Source of the DNA: an uncultured Clostridia bacterium
GTDB lineage: Bacteria > Bacillota > Clostridia > Oscillospirales > Oscillospiraceae
DNA: 64,000 nucleotides
NCBI GenBank assembly: GCA_937890525.1
Contig: CALADI010000011.1
Coordinates: 62,001-126,000 of the forward strand
Direction: 5' to 3'
Shown here: one piece after another, positions 1-8,811 of the stretch
Layout: every line of letters begins with the position of its first letter
How positions within the stretch are numbered: position 1 is the first letter of the stretch
Made by a program: the position numbers and the translations under genes
The notes under the pieces: generated by a model
Database searches by the model: none
What the model was told of the DNA's origin: nothing
The model's input: the letters and a program-made list of their open reading frames with translations, nothing else

Positions 1-1121
1 TCCAGATTATTGGTGCGGTTGGGATTATAGACATGGTCGGTGTCCACCTTGGCAAGAGAATCCTTGAACAGATGCTCTTCCAAAGAGGCACGGGTGACCT
101 TCGGCTTGAGGAAACGGAACTGGATGTTCAGCGTCTCGCCGGGCTTGGCGGCGGCGATCTGCTTGGTCAGTTCGGGGATATCAAAGCCGTAGCCCAGGAT
201 CTCCGGGGTGATCTCGTAGGTGGTCTCGTCCAAAATGGCATCTACGGGAGCGGCACAATGGGTCTTGAACAGTCCCTGCAGATCCACGGGATCCGGATCC
301 TTCTGGTCGTATTTTCCATGGATGGTGGAAAAATCGTTGGCGGCATAGGAATCCAGAATGGTCTGCATCAGCGCCTTGGTATCCAGAGAACGGTAGGGGG
401 TGCCCAGCTGAATGGTCATGGTCATATGGACCACATTGGCATCGGCTTCGGCTTCTTCAAATACACGCTTCAGCTCCGGCATCTGCCCGGTGATGGTGAC
501 CTTGCTCTGCTTCAGCTCGCTGGCGGCGGCTTTTGCGGCCTGCTCCAAAAGCTGCTGGATGTACTGCTGATCCAGCGTCAGATGATCCAGCACATCCACA
601 TCGTGGCGGGACAGGGCGGCTTGAGCCTTTGCCTGATAATTCTGCCAGCGGTTTCCGTCCCGTCCGTAGCCGTAGGCAGCTTCCACCAGTTTGGGGATAT
701 CCAGCACAGGTTTGGTGCTGCTGGGGGCAAGGACAAGAGAGTAGTCCGGCAGCTCTACCGTAAGGTTTTTCTTGGAGTAGGTATCGTCGGTGGCTTGATG
801 CAGAGCCTGTTCTGCCTGCTGGGGGGTCATACCGCCCAGATTGATGTCGTAGACATACACATTGCTGTAGATCAGACCGTCGTCCTTGGTGGTGTCCAGA
901 AACCACCAGATGCCGGCGGCTGCCGCAAGGATCACCACGGCGGCAATGATGCCGGATACGATCAGCAGACGCTTTTTCTTCCGGGCGTCGCCGGGATCAT
1001 CCGGTGCAGCGTCCGCAGGCCTATGCTTCCTGTTGGCCTGTTCGGTGACCTGACGGAAGGCCTGCTCCAGTTCATCGTCCTGACGCTTGCGGGGCTGTTG
1101 GAACTGTCCTTTCTTTTTCAT
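1..1121 (-). CDS. VanW/YoaR-like membrane-anchored wall protein, C-terminus cut by window edge
   Basis: About 373 codons are visible before the frame runs off the left edge, so the C-terminal part is missing. The start ATG at 1121 follows AGGAG at 7 nt spacing. The protein has a charged cytoplasmic N-terminus of about 50 residues (KKKGQFQQPRKRQDDE), one membrane helix (LLIVSGIIAAVVILAAAAGIWW), then an extracellular part with the YVYDINLGGMTPQQAEQAL motif typical of the repeated 'PG_binding_4' domain that precedes VanW domains in YoaR-like proteins. A second such unit seems to follow. Family knowledge suggests a peptidoglycan-associated role; the VanW domain itself is not visible here, so the call is by architecture. 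It lies 134 bp downstream of mfd and has its own promoter. Confidence 0.7.
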   Translation of the reverse strand, partial: MKKKGQFQQPRKRQDDELEQAFRQVTEQANRKHRPADAAPDDPGDARKKKRLLIVSGIIAAVVILAAAAGIWWFLDTTKDDGLIYSNVYVYDINLGGMTPQQAEQALHQATDDTYSKKNLTVELPDYSLVLAPSSTKPVLDIPKLVEAAYGYGRDGNRWQNYQAKAQAALSRHDVDVLDHLTLDQQYIQQLLEQAAKAAASELKQSKVTITGQMPELKRVFEEAEADANVVHMTMTIQLGTPYRSLDTKALMQTILDSYAANDFSTIHGKYDQKDPDPVDLQGLFKTHCAAPVDAILDETTYEITPEILGYGFDIPELTKQIAAAKPGETLNIQFRFLKPKVTRASLEEHLFKDSLAKVDTDHVYNPNRTNNL

Positions 1122-1175
1122 GGGGATTCTCCTATCTTCAGCGGATCAACCACAGATTTATAATTGCTAATTCCT

Positions 1176-1203
1176 ATAGTAACATAATTTGCCCAGAATG
1201 CAA
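1176..1203 (-). promoter_or_regulatory. Predicted sigma-A promoter for the VanW/YoaR-like gene
   Basis: On the minus strand TTGCAT, a 16-bp spacer and TACTAT are seen about 55 bp upstream of the start codon. The match to the -35/-10 consensus is fair. Confidence 0.45.
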
Positions 1204-1255
1204 TGAATATTCTGTTTCAAAAGAATACAATCAGATAACAAATCGAAATATGTCG

Positions 1256-4200
1256 TTACGCTTTCTCGCAGGCGGTGTAGGTCTGCACGAAAATCTTGCA
1301 TTGCTTCAGGGAGTCTACGCCGGATGCCAGCTTCAGCCGCAGGGTAGGCACCTTGGCGGTGGCGACAAACTGCACCCGATCCTTGTAATCCGGGTGGGCG
1401 CACAGGGCGCTGACGGCTTCGAAATTCAGATTTGCCATGGTGAACTGCACCTCGGAGCCCTTCTGCCGGATATCGGTGAAGCCCACCGCCCGTGCTTTGG
1501 CCCGCAGCAGCGCCACATCCACCAGATTCAGCACGCCCTTGGGGGGCTCGCCGTAGCGGTCTACGATCTCGTCCAGCAGGTCGTCGGCGTCGGCATCGCT
1601 GCGGATGGCGGCCATCCGGCGGTAAAGATCCATCCGCTCTTCCCCTTGGCTCACGAAATTCTGGGGGATATTGGCGGTGATGTTCAGATCCGCAGTACAC
1701 TCCGGCGCCCGGGGTGCTTCGCCCCGCTCCTCAAGCACTGCTTCGTCCAGCAGCTTTAGGTACATATCATAGCCCACGCTGACCAGATGACCGGACTGCT
1801 CTGCGCCCAGCAGGTTGCCGGCACCCCGGATCTCCAGATCCCGCATGGCGATCTTGAAGCCGGAGCCGAATTCGGCAAAGTCCCGGATGGCGGACAGGCG
1901 CTTTTCGGCGATCTCCGACAGGGATTTGTCCGGGCGGTAGGTGAAATAGGCGTAGGCATGGCGGGTGGAGCGTCCCACCCGTCCCCGGAGCTGGTGGAGC
2001 TGGCTCAGCCCGAACCGGTCCGCATTTTCGATGATAAGGGTGTTGGCGTTGGGAATGTCCAGACCGGTCTCCACGATGGTGGTGCAGACCAGCACTTGGA
2101 TCTCGCCGTCGGACATGGCCTGCATCACATCCGCCAGCGCTTCTTGGGTCATTTTACCGTGGGCGATGCCCACCTGCAAACCGGGCATCCGCTTGGTCAG
2201 GGCAGAGGCGCATTGGTCGATGGTCTCCACCCGGTTGTGCAGATAGTAGACCTGACCGCCCCGCTCGATCTCCCGGCGGATGGCATCGTCGATGATGGCG
2301 TTGTTGTGCTCCATGACGAAGGTCTGCACCGGGTAACGGTCGGAGGGGGGCTGCTCGATGGTGGACATATCCCGGATCCCCGACAGCGCCATATTCAGCG
2401 TCCGGGGAATGGGGGTGGCGGACAGGGTCAGCACATCCACCCCTTTGGAGATCTCCTTCAGCCGCTCCTTGTGGGTGACGCCGAAGCGCTGCTCCTCGTC
2501 CACGATGAGCAGACCCAGATCCTTGAATTCCACACTTTTTTGCAGCAGTTTGTGGGTGCCGATCACCAGATCCACGGATCCTGCCTTTAGATTCTGCAAG
2601 GTGCGCTTCTGAGCGGCAGCGGGACGGAAGCGACTGAGTACATCGATGTTCACCGGGAAGCCCCGGAACCGGGCGAGGGCGGTTTGGTAATGCTGCTGGG
2701 CAAGGACGGTGGTGGGCACCATGATGGCGACCTGCTTGCCGTCCATGACGGCCTTCATCACCGCCCGGAGGGCGACCTCGGTCTTGCCGAAGCCCACATC
2801 GCCGCACAGCAGCCGATCCATGGGCACGGGGGATTCCATGTCGCTTTTGATGTCTGCGATGCAGCGAAGCTGATCGTCCGTCTCCGGATAGGGGAAATTG
2901 TCCTCAAATTCCAGCTGCCACGGGGAATCCGGGGCAAAGGCATAGCCCTGCTGCCGCTTTCTGGCGGCATAAAGCTGGATGAGCTGGGCTGCCATGTCCT
3001 TGGCAGCTTTGCGAGCCTTGGCCTTGGTCTTCTGCCAAGTGTCCGTGCCGATCTTGTTCAGCCGCACGGTGGCATCCTCGCCGCCGCTGCCGATGTACTT
3101 GCTCACCAGATCCAGCTGGGTGGCAGGCACGAACAGCACATCGCTGCCGGCATAGGCGATCTTGATGTAATCTTTCACTGCACCGTCGATGCGCATCTGC
3201 TCCATGGCAACAAAGCGTCCGATGCCGTGGTGTTCGTGGACCACCAGATCTCCGGGGGTCAGATCGGTGAAGGCGTTGAGCTTCTGCCGGTTGGTGGCAG
3301 CGGCCTTCTTGGGGCGCTTTTTTACCTCGCCCCGGGCAAGAAGCTGCCCTTCGGTCAGGACAGCCAGCTTGGAATTGGGATACTCCATGCCGTAGGGCAG
3401 GGTGCCCTCGGTGAGCAGGATCTGACCGGGCTGGGGCATGGTGGTCAGGGGGATGCACAGCATGGCGCTGAGATTGCGGTCATGGAGCATCTCCTGAAGC
3501 AGTTCTGCCCGGCGGCGGCTGCCGCAGAGCACCAGACTGGCAAAGTCCATCTTCTGATAGTGGCTCAGATCCGATGCCGCTGTGTCCATATTTCCCCCGT
3601 AGCTGGGAAGCTGCTTGGCGGACATGGGCAGAAGCTGGGCAGGGGGACACTCAGTGGGGTAGGCGGCTCCGGCGAAGGAGTCGGCATATAGCACCCGACG
3701 CCCGGTCAGCTTGGGACAGAAATCCTCCCATTGGTAGACATAATCACAAAGTTCCCCGGCCACCAGTCCGCCGCTGAGCATGGAGTCCAGCTCCATCCCC
3801 ACTTCTTCTGTTCTTGTGCGGGCGCTGCGGTGGAGGGCGGACTGGTCACACAGGATCACCGCCGCATCTTCGGGGATGTAGTCCATGGCGGTGGCCATCT
3901 GGGGATAGATCAGCGCCATGTATCGGTCAGAGGCGGGGTGATGCACCCCGGCTTCGTATTTTTCCAGATCTTGGGTCAGGGTCTTGAGCAGGGCTTCGTT
4001 GGGGGACTTGCGGCGCTTCTGCCGGGCGATGAGATGACGGAGATCCTGACACAGTCCCTCCAAGCCCTGAGGATGCAGCCGGGGCTGCGTCTCCGCCACC
4101 GGCAGGATCACCGCATGGTCGGTATTTTCCGTCCGGCGCTGGGTGTCCACATCGAAAAAGCCCATGGTATCCAGTTCGTCACCGAAGAATTCGGCACGGA

Positions 4201-4768
4201 TGGGGTTGGGAGCAGCGGGGGAGAAGATGTCCACGATGCCGCCGCGGACGGCAAACTGTCCCGGACCTTCCACCATGCTGCACCGGCTGTAGCCCGATGC
4301 GGTCAGCCGCTCCAGCAGGGATTCCAGCGGATATTCCTCCCCGATGCAGAGGGTGAAGGCCGCCTGATCCATGACCTGAGGGGGCATGGTGCGCTGGCTC
4401 AGCGCTTCCCACGGCAGGATCTGAAGCCGTGTCAGCCCTTGACGCAGGGCATAAAGCTGCCATAACCGCTGATGCTCCCATGTGCGGGAGACAACGGCGG
4501 CGTCATAAAGGGTCAGCTCCCGGCTGGGCAGGATGGGCGCGGTCTGCCCCAGAAATCCTGCCAACTCCTGCTGGAGCCGCTTGGCGGTCATGTCGTCCTG
4601 GCAGATCACCACCACGGGGCGAGCCAGATCCCGGCACAGTCCGGCGATCACATGGGTGCGGTTGATCTGCCCCAGACCGGTGACGGCGGCAGACTGCCCT
4701 TGACGCAGGGTGTCCACCACCAGCCGGTATTCCGGGATCGTAGAAAGAAAAGAAAGAAGTTTTTCCAT
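1256..4768 (-). CDS. mfd: Transcription-repair coupling factor (Mfd)
   Basis: This 1170-residue protein has the full length expected of Mfd. It uses ATP-driven translocation on DNA to release RNA polymerase stalled at lesions and recruits UvrA. The N-terminal UvrB-like region is present (LPWEALSQRTMPP), followed by the CarD/RID-type RNA polymerase interaction domain (DLVVHEHHGIGRFVAME, near residue 500). The RecG-like helicase follows, with Walker A GDVGFGKTE near residue 650, DEEQRFG near 756, SATPIPRTL, and motif VI QLRGRVGRS. The C-terminal UvrA-binding domain is complete. The start ATG at 4768 follows AGGTGC. It lies 90 bp downstream of pth, the usual Firmicutes order pth-mfd, and is probably co-transcribed with it. 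Confidence 0.97.
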   Translation of the reverse strand: MEKLLSFLSTIPEYRLVVDTLRQGQSAAVTGLGQINRTHVIAGLCRDLARPVVVICQDDMTAKRLQQELAGFLGQTAPILPSRELTLYDAAVVSRTWEHQRLWQLYALRQGLTRLQILPWEALSQRTMPPQVMDQAAFTLCIGEEYPLESLLERLTASGYSRCSMVEGPGQFAVRGGIVDIFSPAAPNPIRAEFFGDELDTMGFFDVDTQRRTENTDHAVILPVAETQPRLHPQGLEGLCQDLRHLIARQKRRKSPNEALLKTLTQDLEKYEAGVHHPASDRYMALIYPQMATAMDYIPEDAAVILCDQSALHRSARTRTEEVGMELDSMLSGGLVAGELCDYVYQWEDFCPKLTGRRVLYADSFAGAAYPTECPPAQLLPMSAKQLPSYGGNMDTAASDLSHYQKMDFASLVLCGSRRRAELLQEMLHDRNLSAMLCIPLTTMPQPGQILLTEGTLPYGMEYPNSKLAVLTEGQLLARGEVKKRPKKAAATNRQKLNAFTDLTPGDLVVHEHHGIGRFVAMEQMRIDGAVKDYIKIAYAGSDVLFVPATQLDLVSKYIGSGGEDATVRLNKIGTDTWQKTKAKARKAAKDMAAQLIQLYAARKRQQGYAFAPDSPWQLEFEDNFPYPETDDQLRCIADIKSDMESPVPMDRLLCGDVGFGKTEVALRAVMKAVMDGKQVAIMVPTTVLAQQHYQTALARFRGFPVNIDVLSRFRPAAAQKRTLQNLKAGSVDLVIGTHKLLQKSVEFKDLGLLIVDEEQRFGVTHKERLKEISKGVDVLTLSATPIPRTLNMALSGIRDMSTIEQPPSDRYPVQTFVMEHNNAIIDDAIRREIERGGQVYYLHNRVETIDQCASALTKRMPGLQVGIAHGKMTQEALADVMQAMSDGEIQVLVCTTIVETGLDIPNANTLIIENADRFGLSQLHQLRGRVGRSTRHAYAYFTYRPDKSLSEIAEKRLSAIRDFAEFGSGFKIAMRDLEIRGAGNLLGAEQSGHLVSVGYDMYLKLLDEAVLEERGEAPRAPECTADLNITANIPQNFVSQGEERMDLYRRMAAIRSDADADDLLDEIVDRYGEPPKGVLNLVDVALLRAKARAVGFTDIRQKGSEVQFTMANLNFEAVSALCAHPDYKDRVQFVATAKVPTLRLKLASGVDSLKQCKIFVQTYTACEKA

Positions 4769-4858
4769 AAAAGCACCTCAAAAGCACAGTTTCGCTCCAC
4801 GCACCAATGCGGAAAGAGGAGTTTTCCTCTTCCCGTGGCAGTTGGGGCGATATTTTGG

Positions 4859-5446
4859 TCAGGCTTTGCCGCTGAACCGGTTGGAGGCGGCAGCCGTCCC
4901 CTCATCGATGATGCACAGGGCGGCGTCGGCAGCCCGCTCCAGAGCGGGAACCAGTTCCTTTTCCTCGGCGGCGGAGAATGCAGACAGCACCCAGTCTGCC
5001 AGATCATAGTCCGGGTGGGGCTTGGCGCCCACACCGATCTTGACCCGGGGGAAGTCCTGACTGCCCAATTCCTGAATGATGGATTTGATCCCGTTGTGTC
5101 CCCCGGCGGAGCCGTTGGCCCGGATCCGAAGCCGTCCCGGCGGCAGGGAGATATCGTCAAACAGCACGATGATGCGCTGGGGAGGGATCTTGAAGAAGGC
5201 GGACAGCTGTAAGATGCTCCGCCCGGACAGATTCATGAAGGTCTGGGGTTTGAGCAGCAGCAGCTTGGCGCCGTGATAGCTGCATTGTCCATACAACCCT
5301 TGAAATTTTCCCTTGTCCACGGAGCAGCCCAGTTTCTGAGCCAAGACATCAATGGCACGGAATCCGCAGTTGTGGCGGGTTTTCTCGTATTCCCGGCCGG
5401 GGTTTCCCAACCCCACGATGAGCCAGGCTTCCTGATCTTTCAACAT
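4859..5446 (-). CDS. pth: Peptidyl-tRNA hydrolase
   Basis: This 195-residue protein hydrolyses peptidyl-tRNA released from stalled ribosomes. The family signature is clear: the VGLGNPGREYEKTRHN start with catalytic His25, the KPQTFMNLSG block with Asn72, FDDISLPPG with Asp97, and SAGGHNGIKSI for the tRNA-binding loop. I chose ATG 5446, which follows AGGAA at about 10 nt, instead of the in-frame TTG at 5455, which sits directly on the Shine-Dalgarno sequence. mfd follows on the same strand. A good promoter lies about 40 bp upstream. Confidence 0.96.
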   Translation of the reverse strand: MLKDQEAWLIVGLGNPGREYEKTRHNCGFRAIDVLAQKLGCSVDKGKFQGLYGQCSYHGAKLLLLKPQTFMNLSGRSILQLSAFFKIPPQRIIVLFDDISLPPGRLRIRANGSAGGHNGIKSIIQELGSQDFPRVKIGVGAKPHPDYDLADWVLSAFSAAEEKELVPALERAADAALCIIDEGTAAASNRFSGKA

Positions 5447-5483
5447 AATACTCAATTCCTATCAAATGTGATGATTACATACC

Positions 5484-5513
5484 ATTATATCACCTTAGAA
5501 TGGGGGAATGCAA
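5484..5513 (-). promoter_or_regulatory. Predicted promoter of pth-mfd
   Basis: The minus strand shows TTGCAT, an 18-bp spacer and a perfect TATAAT, about 40 bp upstream of the pth start. Confidence 0.6.
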
Positions 5514-5584
5514 CAGAAAAAACGGGGAAATGCCAAAGCTTTGGGGGAGGGACGGCGGAAACCCTTTTTTGGGAAAGATGAAAA

Positions 5585-5613
5585 TTGCTTTTTGTGTGGA
5601 AATGTGATATGAT
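5585..5613 (+). promoter_or_regulatory. Predicted promoter of the XRE-regulator operon
   Basis: TTGCTT, a 17-bp spacer and TATGAT lie about 38 bp upstream of the XRE start codon. This promoter is divergent from the pth promoter. Confidence 0.5.
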
Positions 5614-5650
5614 CGATGCATATGTATGCCATTCATAATCGGAGGTCGAG

Positions 5651-6280
5651 ATGACGAACGAAGAACTGAAATCCTGCGTCGGCGGCAACATCGCCCGACT
5701 GCGCCGGGATGCCGGCTGGACGCAGGCCGACTTGGCGGAGAAATTGAATTATTCGGATAAGGCTGTATCCAAGTGGGAGCGGGCGGAGTCCATGCCCGAT
5801 CTGCTGACGCTGGTGCAGATGGCAGAGCTGTTCGGCACGGATGTGAATCAACTGTTGGGCACCGCCCAGACCCCCGCTGAGCCTGCTCAGCAGCTTCCTG
5901 CGGACACAGCCCACCGCACCAAGCGGATCGCAGACAAAGGGGTGATCCAGAAGCTGTCCAGCATTTTGGTGTGGTTTGTGGCGCTCTTTATTTATACCAT
6001 GCTGGACTCCTTTGATGTGCCCTATGGGTGGATGGCGTTTTTCTTTGCCATTCCTGTCAATGCCATCGTCCTGCTGAGCCTGCGCTCGGCGTGGAAGGTG
6101 TACAGCTGGAACAAGCTGCTGGTTTCTGCCATTATGTGGGGCAGTCTGCTGTGCATCTTTCTGATGTTCCACCTGACCACCAAGGTGAACCTGTGGCGGA
6201 TCTTCCTGCTGGGGCTGCTGGGGCAGATCGGAATCGGGTTTTTGTTTCGTATGTTCCCGGCAGAATCGGAGGAGAAATGA
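5651..6280 (+). CDS. XRE-family regulator with C-terminal membrane segments
   Basis: The protein has 209 residues. Residues about 10-65 form a Cro/CI-type helix-turn-helix (GNIARLRRDAGWTQADLAEKLNYSDKAVSKWERAESMPDL split into helices), close to the N-terminal domain of many Clostridia membrane-tethered XRE proteins. A Pro/Ala linker follows. Then come four hydrophobic stretches (ILVWFVALFIYTMLD, WMAFFFAIPVNAIVLL, LLVSAIMWGSLLCIFLMF, IFLLGLLGQIGIGFLF), so the DNA-binding domain is probably tethered to the membrane. The start follows GGAGG. The stop overlaps the start region of the next gene. The signal it senses cannot be read from the sequence. Confidence 0.88.
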   Translation: MTNEELKSCVGGNIARLRRDAGWTQADLAEKLNYSDKAVSKWERAESMPDLLTLVQMAELFGTDVNQLLGTAQTPAEPAQQLPADTAHRTKRIADKGVIQKLSSILVWFVALFIYTMLDSFDVPYGWMAFFFAIPVNAIVLLSLRSAWKVYSWNKLLVSAIMWGSLLCIFLMFHLTTKVNLWRIFLLGLLGQIGIGFLFRMFPAESEEK

Positions 6281-6282
6281 CC

Positions 6283-6846
6283 ATGGACAAAGCTGAGATC
6301 CGCAGCATGATCCGCAGATGCAAGCGTGCCATGACCCAGCAGCAGATCGATTCTGCCAGCCGGGCGCTGGGCGCCAAGCTGCGCCAATGCGACCAATACC
6401 GGCAGGCCGAGACCATCTATGGATACCTGCCCTATAATCAAGAGGTACGCACCACCCCCATGCTGGAGCAGGCGCTCCGGGACGGCAAGCGTGTGGCGGT
6501 GCCCAAGGTGGTGGGGGATGAAATGCGGTTCATTCTGATGGAGGATCTGTCTCAGGTGGCGCCCGGATACGCCGGGATCCCTGAGCCGGAAGCAGACGAG
6601 CCGGTTGCCCACGACCCCCGGGCGCTGGTGCTGATGCCGGGGCTGGCCTTTGACCGGCAGGGGCACCGCATCGGCTACGGCGGGGGCTTCTACGACCGGT
6701 TTCTTGCGGAGGAGCCGAACCATCCCACTGTGGCGCTGTGCTATGATTTCCAAATGCTGGACTGCCTGCAAACGGAGGAATTTGACATTCCTGTGGATCT
6801 GGTGATCTGGGCAGCGGCAGAACAGGAGGATGACGGATGTATGTGA
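6283..6846 (+). CDS. 5-formyltetrahydrofolate cyclo-ligase family protein
   Basis: This 187-residue protein is of the family that converts 5-formyl-THF to 5,10-methenyl-THF with ATP. Visible motifs are IRRCKRAM at the N-terminus, YLPYNQEVRTTPM for the substrate region, LVLMPGLAFDRQGHRIGYGGG for the ATP/phosphate loop, and FYDRFL. ATG 6283 is 8 nt after GGAGGAG; ATG 6277 is also possible and would overlap the upstream stop as ATGA. It overlaps the next gene by 10 nt, showing a tight operon. The family is often annotated as ygfA/fau or yqgN. Confidence 0.92.
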   Translation: MDKAEIRSMIRRCKRAMTQQQIDSASRALGAKLRQCDQYRQAETIYGYLPYNQEVRTTPMLEQALRDGKRVAVPKVVGDEMRFILMEDLSQVAPGYAGIPEPEADEPVAHDPRALVLMPGLAFDRQGHRIGYGGGFYDRFLAEEPNHPTVALCYDFQMLDCLQTEEFDIPVDLVIWAAAEQEDDGCM

Positions 6847-7403
6847 TCGTGATCGCGGCGCTGACCTTCGCCGTCCTGTTTTTGCTGGACAAGCTCTTCG
6901 GCAAGATCTTCCGGGGCAGGAAGCAGCACCAGTCCGGGCTCAGCGTCAAGCTGCCCAAGCGCTATGCCATTGCCGGGCTGCTTCTGGGGCTTCTGGGGCT
7001 GCTGGTGCTGATGCAGCTGGTCAATGGATTCGATTCCCTGATGCTGGTGCTGGGCATCGCCCTGCTGCTGATGGGCGGGGGACTGGGTGCTTATTATTTG
7101 GGCTTCGGGATCTACTATGACGACGAATCCTTCCTGTATGCATCCTTCGGCAGAAAGACGGTGGAGTACCGCTATTCGGACATTGAGGCCCAGCAGTTGT
7201 TCCAGACCACCGGCGGCGGTCTGGTCATCGATCTGTTCCTCAGCAACGGCAGGAGCATCGGTCTGCAATCGGCCATGCAGGGGGTCTACCCCTTCTTGGA
7301 TAAGGCCTGCCACGCCCGGCTGCGGCAGTTGGGTATTGACAGCACCGAGTGCGACTGGCTGGACGAGAGCAAGTCCTGCTGGTTCCCCACGAAGGAGGGT
7401 TGA
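6837..7403 (+). CDS. Membrane protein of unknown function with cytoplasmic C-terminal domain
   Basis: This 188-residue protein has three predicted membrane helices (about residues 2-21, 42-61 and 67-90). A soluble C-terminal half of about 95 residues follows (IYYDDESFLYASFGRKTVEYRYSD onwards) whose beta-rich pattern resembles the small PH-like domains of DUF6560-type proteins. The start at 6837 follows AGGAGG and lies inside the end of the cyclo-ligase gene, so translation is coupled. No catalytic motif is evident and I do not assign a function. Confidence 0.8.
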   Translation: MYVIVIAALTFAVLFLLDKLFGKIFRGRKQHQSGLSVKLPKRYAIAGLLLGLLGLLVLMQLVNGFDSLMLVLGIALLLMGGGLGAYYLGFGIYYDDESFLYASFGRKTVEYRYSDIEAQQLFQTTGGGLVIDLFLSNGRSIGLQSAMQGVYPFLDKACHARLRQLGIDSTECDWLDESKSCWFPTKEG

Positions 7404-7405
7404 CC

Positions 7406-8029
7406 ATGCATATTCCCTCCGGAGATACTACCCAGATCCCGCTGCTGACATTCTCCCAAGCGCTGGAATCTGCCAATACCCCCAATGCAGAGTATGACAT
7501 TCAAAAGTGGCTGTATGCCCCCAGTTTTTATTCCGAATACCGTTATGTGCTGGGCACCCGGGGGCAGAACCCCTTGATCTGCGTGGGGATCAACCCTTCT
7601 ACGGCAAAGCCCGATGCATTGGACAATACCCTCAAATCCGTCCAGCGGATCGCTCAGGGCAACGGATACGACTCTTTCCTCATGTTCAATGTGTACGCCC
7701 AGCGTGCCACCCGCCCGGACGATATGGAGCGGGTCTGCAACCCGGAGCTGCACCGTGAGAACATGGAGGCTTTCCGCTATCTGCTGTCGCTGGGGGAACG
7801 TCCTGCCCTCTGGGCGGCGTGGGGCGCCATCATCGAAAAACGCAGCTATCTGTGTCAATGCGTTGCGGATATGCTGGCCATCAGTCGGGAGTATGATGCC
7901 CGGTGGTACTGCGCCGGTCCGCTGAGCAAGAAGGGGCATCCCCATCATCCGCTGTATCTGCGCAAGGATGAACTGCTCAAACCTTTTGATACCCAAAACT
8001 ATCTTCAATCTCAAATGGCAGGTGTATGA
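7406..8029 (+). CDS. DUF1643 family protein
   Basis: This 207-residue protein carries the DUF1643 signature: VGINPSTA, then LDNTLKSVQRIA and LFNVYAQRAT, followed by a WAAWG block and the C-terminal KKGHPHHPLYL. The family is widespread and of unknown biochemical function. The start ATG at 7406 is preceded by GGAGGG and sits 2 bp after the upstream stop; a longer in-frame extension upstream has no ribosome binding site. It overlaps the phosphoesterase gene by 4 bp (ATGA). Confidence 0.9.
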   Translation: MHIPSGDTTQIPLLTFSQALESANTPNAEYDIQKWLYAPSFYSEYRYVLGTRGQNPLICVGINPSTAKPDALDNTLKSVQRIAQGNGYDSFLMFNVYAQRATRPDDMERVCNPELHRENMEAFRYLLSLGERPALWAAWGAIIEKRSYLCQCVADMLAISREYDARWYCAGPLSKKGHPHHPLYLRKDELLKPFDTQNYLQSQMAGV

Positions 8030-8547
8030 ATATGAAACTTATCATTGCTTCCGATATCCACGGTTCGGCGTATTACTGCGGCAAACTGATGGAGCACATC
8101 CGTCGTGAGGATCCCGACCGCATTGTGCTGCTGGGGGATCTACTGTACCACGGCCCCAGAAATGACCTTCCCCGGGACTATGCCCCTAAGCAGGTGATCC
8201 CTATGCTCAGTGAATACAGCCACCGCATCCTTGCGGTGCGGGGCAACTGCGAAGCCGAGGTGGATCAGATGGTGCTGCCCTTTTCCTGCATGGCGGAGTA
8301 TGCGCTGCTGGAAGCCGACGGCATGACCATGTATCTGACCCACGGGCATCATGCAAACCCGGAAAATCTTCCCCCGCTGCCTGAGGGAAGTGTGTTCCTC
8401 TCCGGTCACACCCATGTGAAGCGGGACGAGGTCATCCGCGGTATCCGCTGCCTCAATCCGGGCAGTGTGTCCATCCCCAAGGACGGCAACCACAGCTTCC
8501 TGATCTTCGAAAACGGGGAATTCCGTTTCGTGCTTCTGGAGGAGTAA
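8026..8547 (+). CDS. YfcE-type metallophosphoesterase
   Basis: This 173-residue calcineurin-like phosphoesterase has every metal-binding motif: SDIHG (residues 9-13), LLGDLLYHG, GNCEAE, LTHGHH and SGHTH. This set matches the MJ0936/YfcE subgroup, single-domain phosphodiesterases active on model substrates; the natural substrate is unknown. An in-frame second ATG at 8032 is an equally good start. It is the penultimate gene of the XRE-led operon, with a 4-bp overlap to the DUF1643 gene. Confidence 0.9.
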   Translation: MNMKLIIASDIHGSAYYCGKLMEHIRREDPDRIVLLGDLLYHGPRNDLPRDYAPKQVIPMLSEYSHRILAVRGNCEAEVDQMVLPFSCMAEYALLEADGMTMYLTHGHHANPENLPPLPEGSVFLSGHTHVKRDEVIRGIRCLNPGSVSIPKDGNHSFLIFENGEFRFVLLEE

Positions 8548-8552
8548 TAGAC

Positions 8553-8723
8553 ATGGACGAATGTGAAAGCTGCTGGTACTATGACTACGACGAAGAATAC
8601 GACGAGTACTACTGCATGATGGATCTGGACGAGGATGAGGTCTACCGCATCGCCAACTCGCCCAGCGGTCATTGCCCCTATTACCGGCAGGGGGATGACT
8701 ATTACCTTGCCCGTAAGCAGTGA
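8553..8723 (+). CDS. Small acidic Cys/Tyr-rich protein (DUF6472-like)
   Basis: The 56-residue product starts MDECESCWYYDYDEEYDEYY and ends GDDYYLARKQ. It contains CxxC near the start plus two further Cys, and is very rich in Asp, Glu and Tyr. This resembles the small proteins called DUF6472 in Clostridia, often found as operon-end genes; the Cys pattern suggests metal binding, but that is inference. GGAGGAG lies 8 nt before the ATG, and an intrinsic terminator follows 9 bp after the stop. Confidence 0.78.
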   Translation: MDECESCWYYDYDEEYDEYYCMMDLDEDEVYRIANSPSGHCPYYRQGDDYYLARKQ

Positions 8724-8731
8724 ATTTCCGC

Positions 8732-8766
8732 AAGACGCTCTGACCATGGTCAGAGCGTCTTTTTTT
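8732..8766 (+). terminator. Intrinsic terminator, perfect 30-bp palindrome
   Basis: AAGACGCTCTGACC pairs with its exact inverse around a central AT, followed by seven T residues. It ends the XRE-led operon. Confidence 0.9.
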
Positions 8767-8781
8767 GTCAGATATTCGCAG

Positions 8782-8810
8782 TTGACGGGGAGATGGATTT
8801 GCGATAAAAT
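8782..8810 (+). promoter_or_regulatory. Predicted promoter of the Y-polymerase/YolD operon
   Basis: TTGACG, a 17-bp spacer and TAAAAT form a near-consensus sigma-A promoter about 35 bp upstream of the polymerase start. Confidence 0.65.
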
Positions 8811-8811
8811 A

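Noticed and set aside
33..1163. Long plus-strand open frame (376 codons) opposite the VanW/YoaR-like gene
   Set aside because: It lacks a ribosome site and recognisable motifs, and the minus strand encodes a coherent membrane-anchored protein with promoter and AGGAG.
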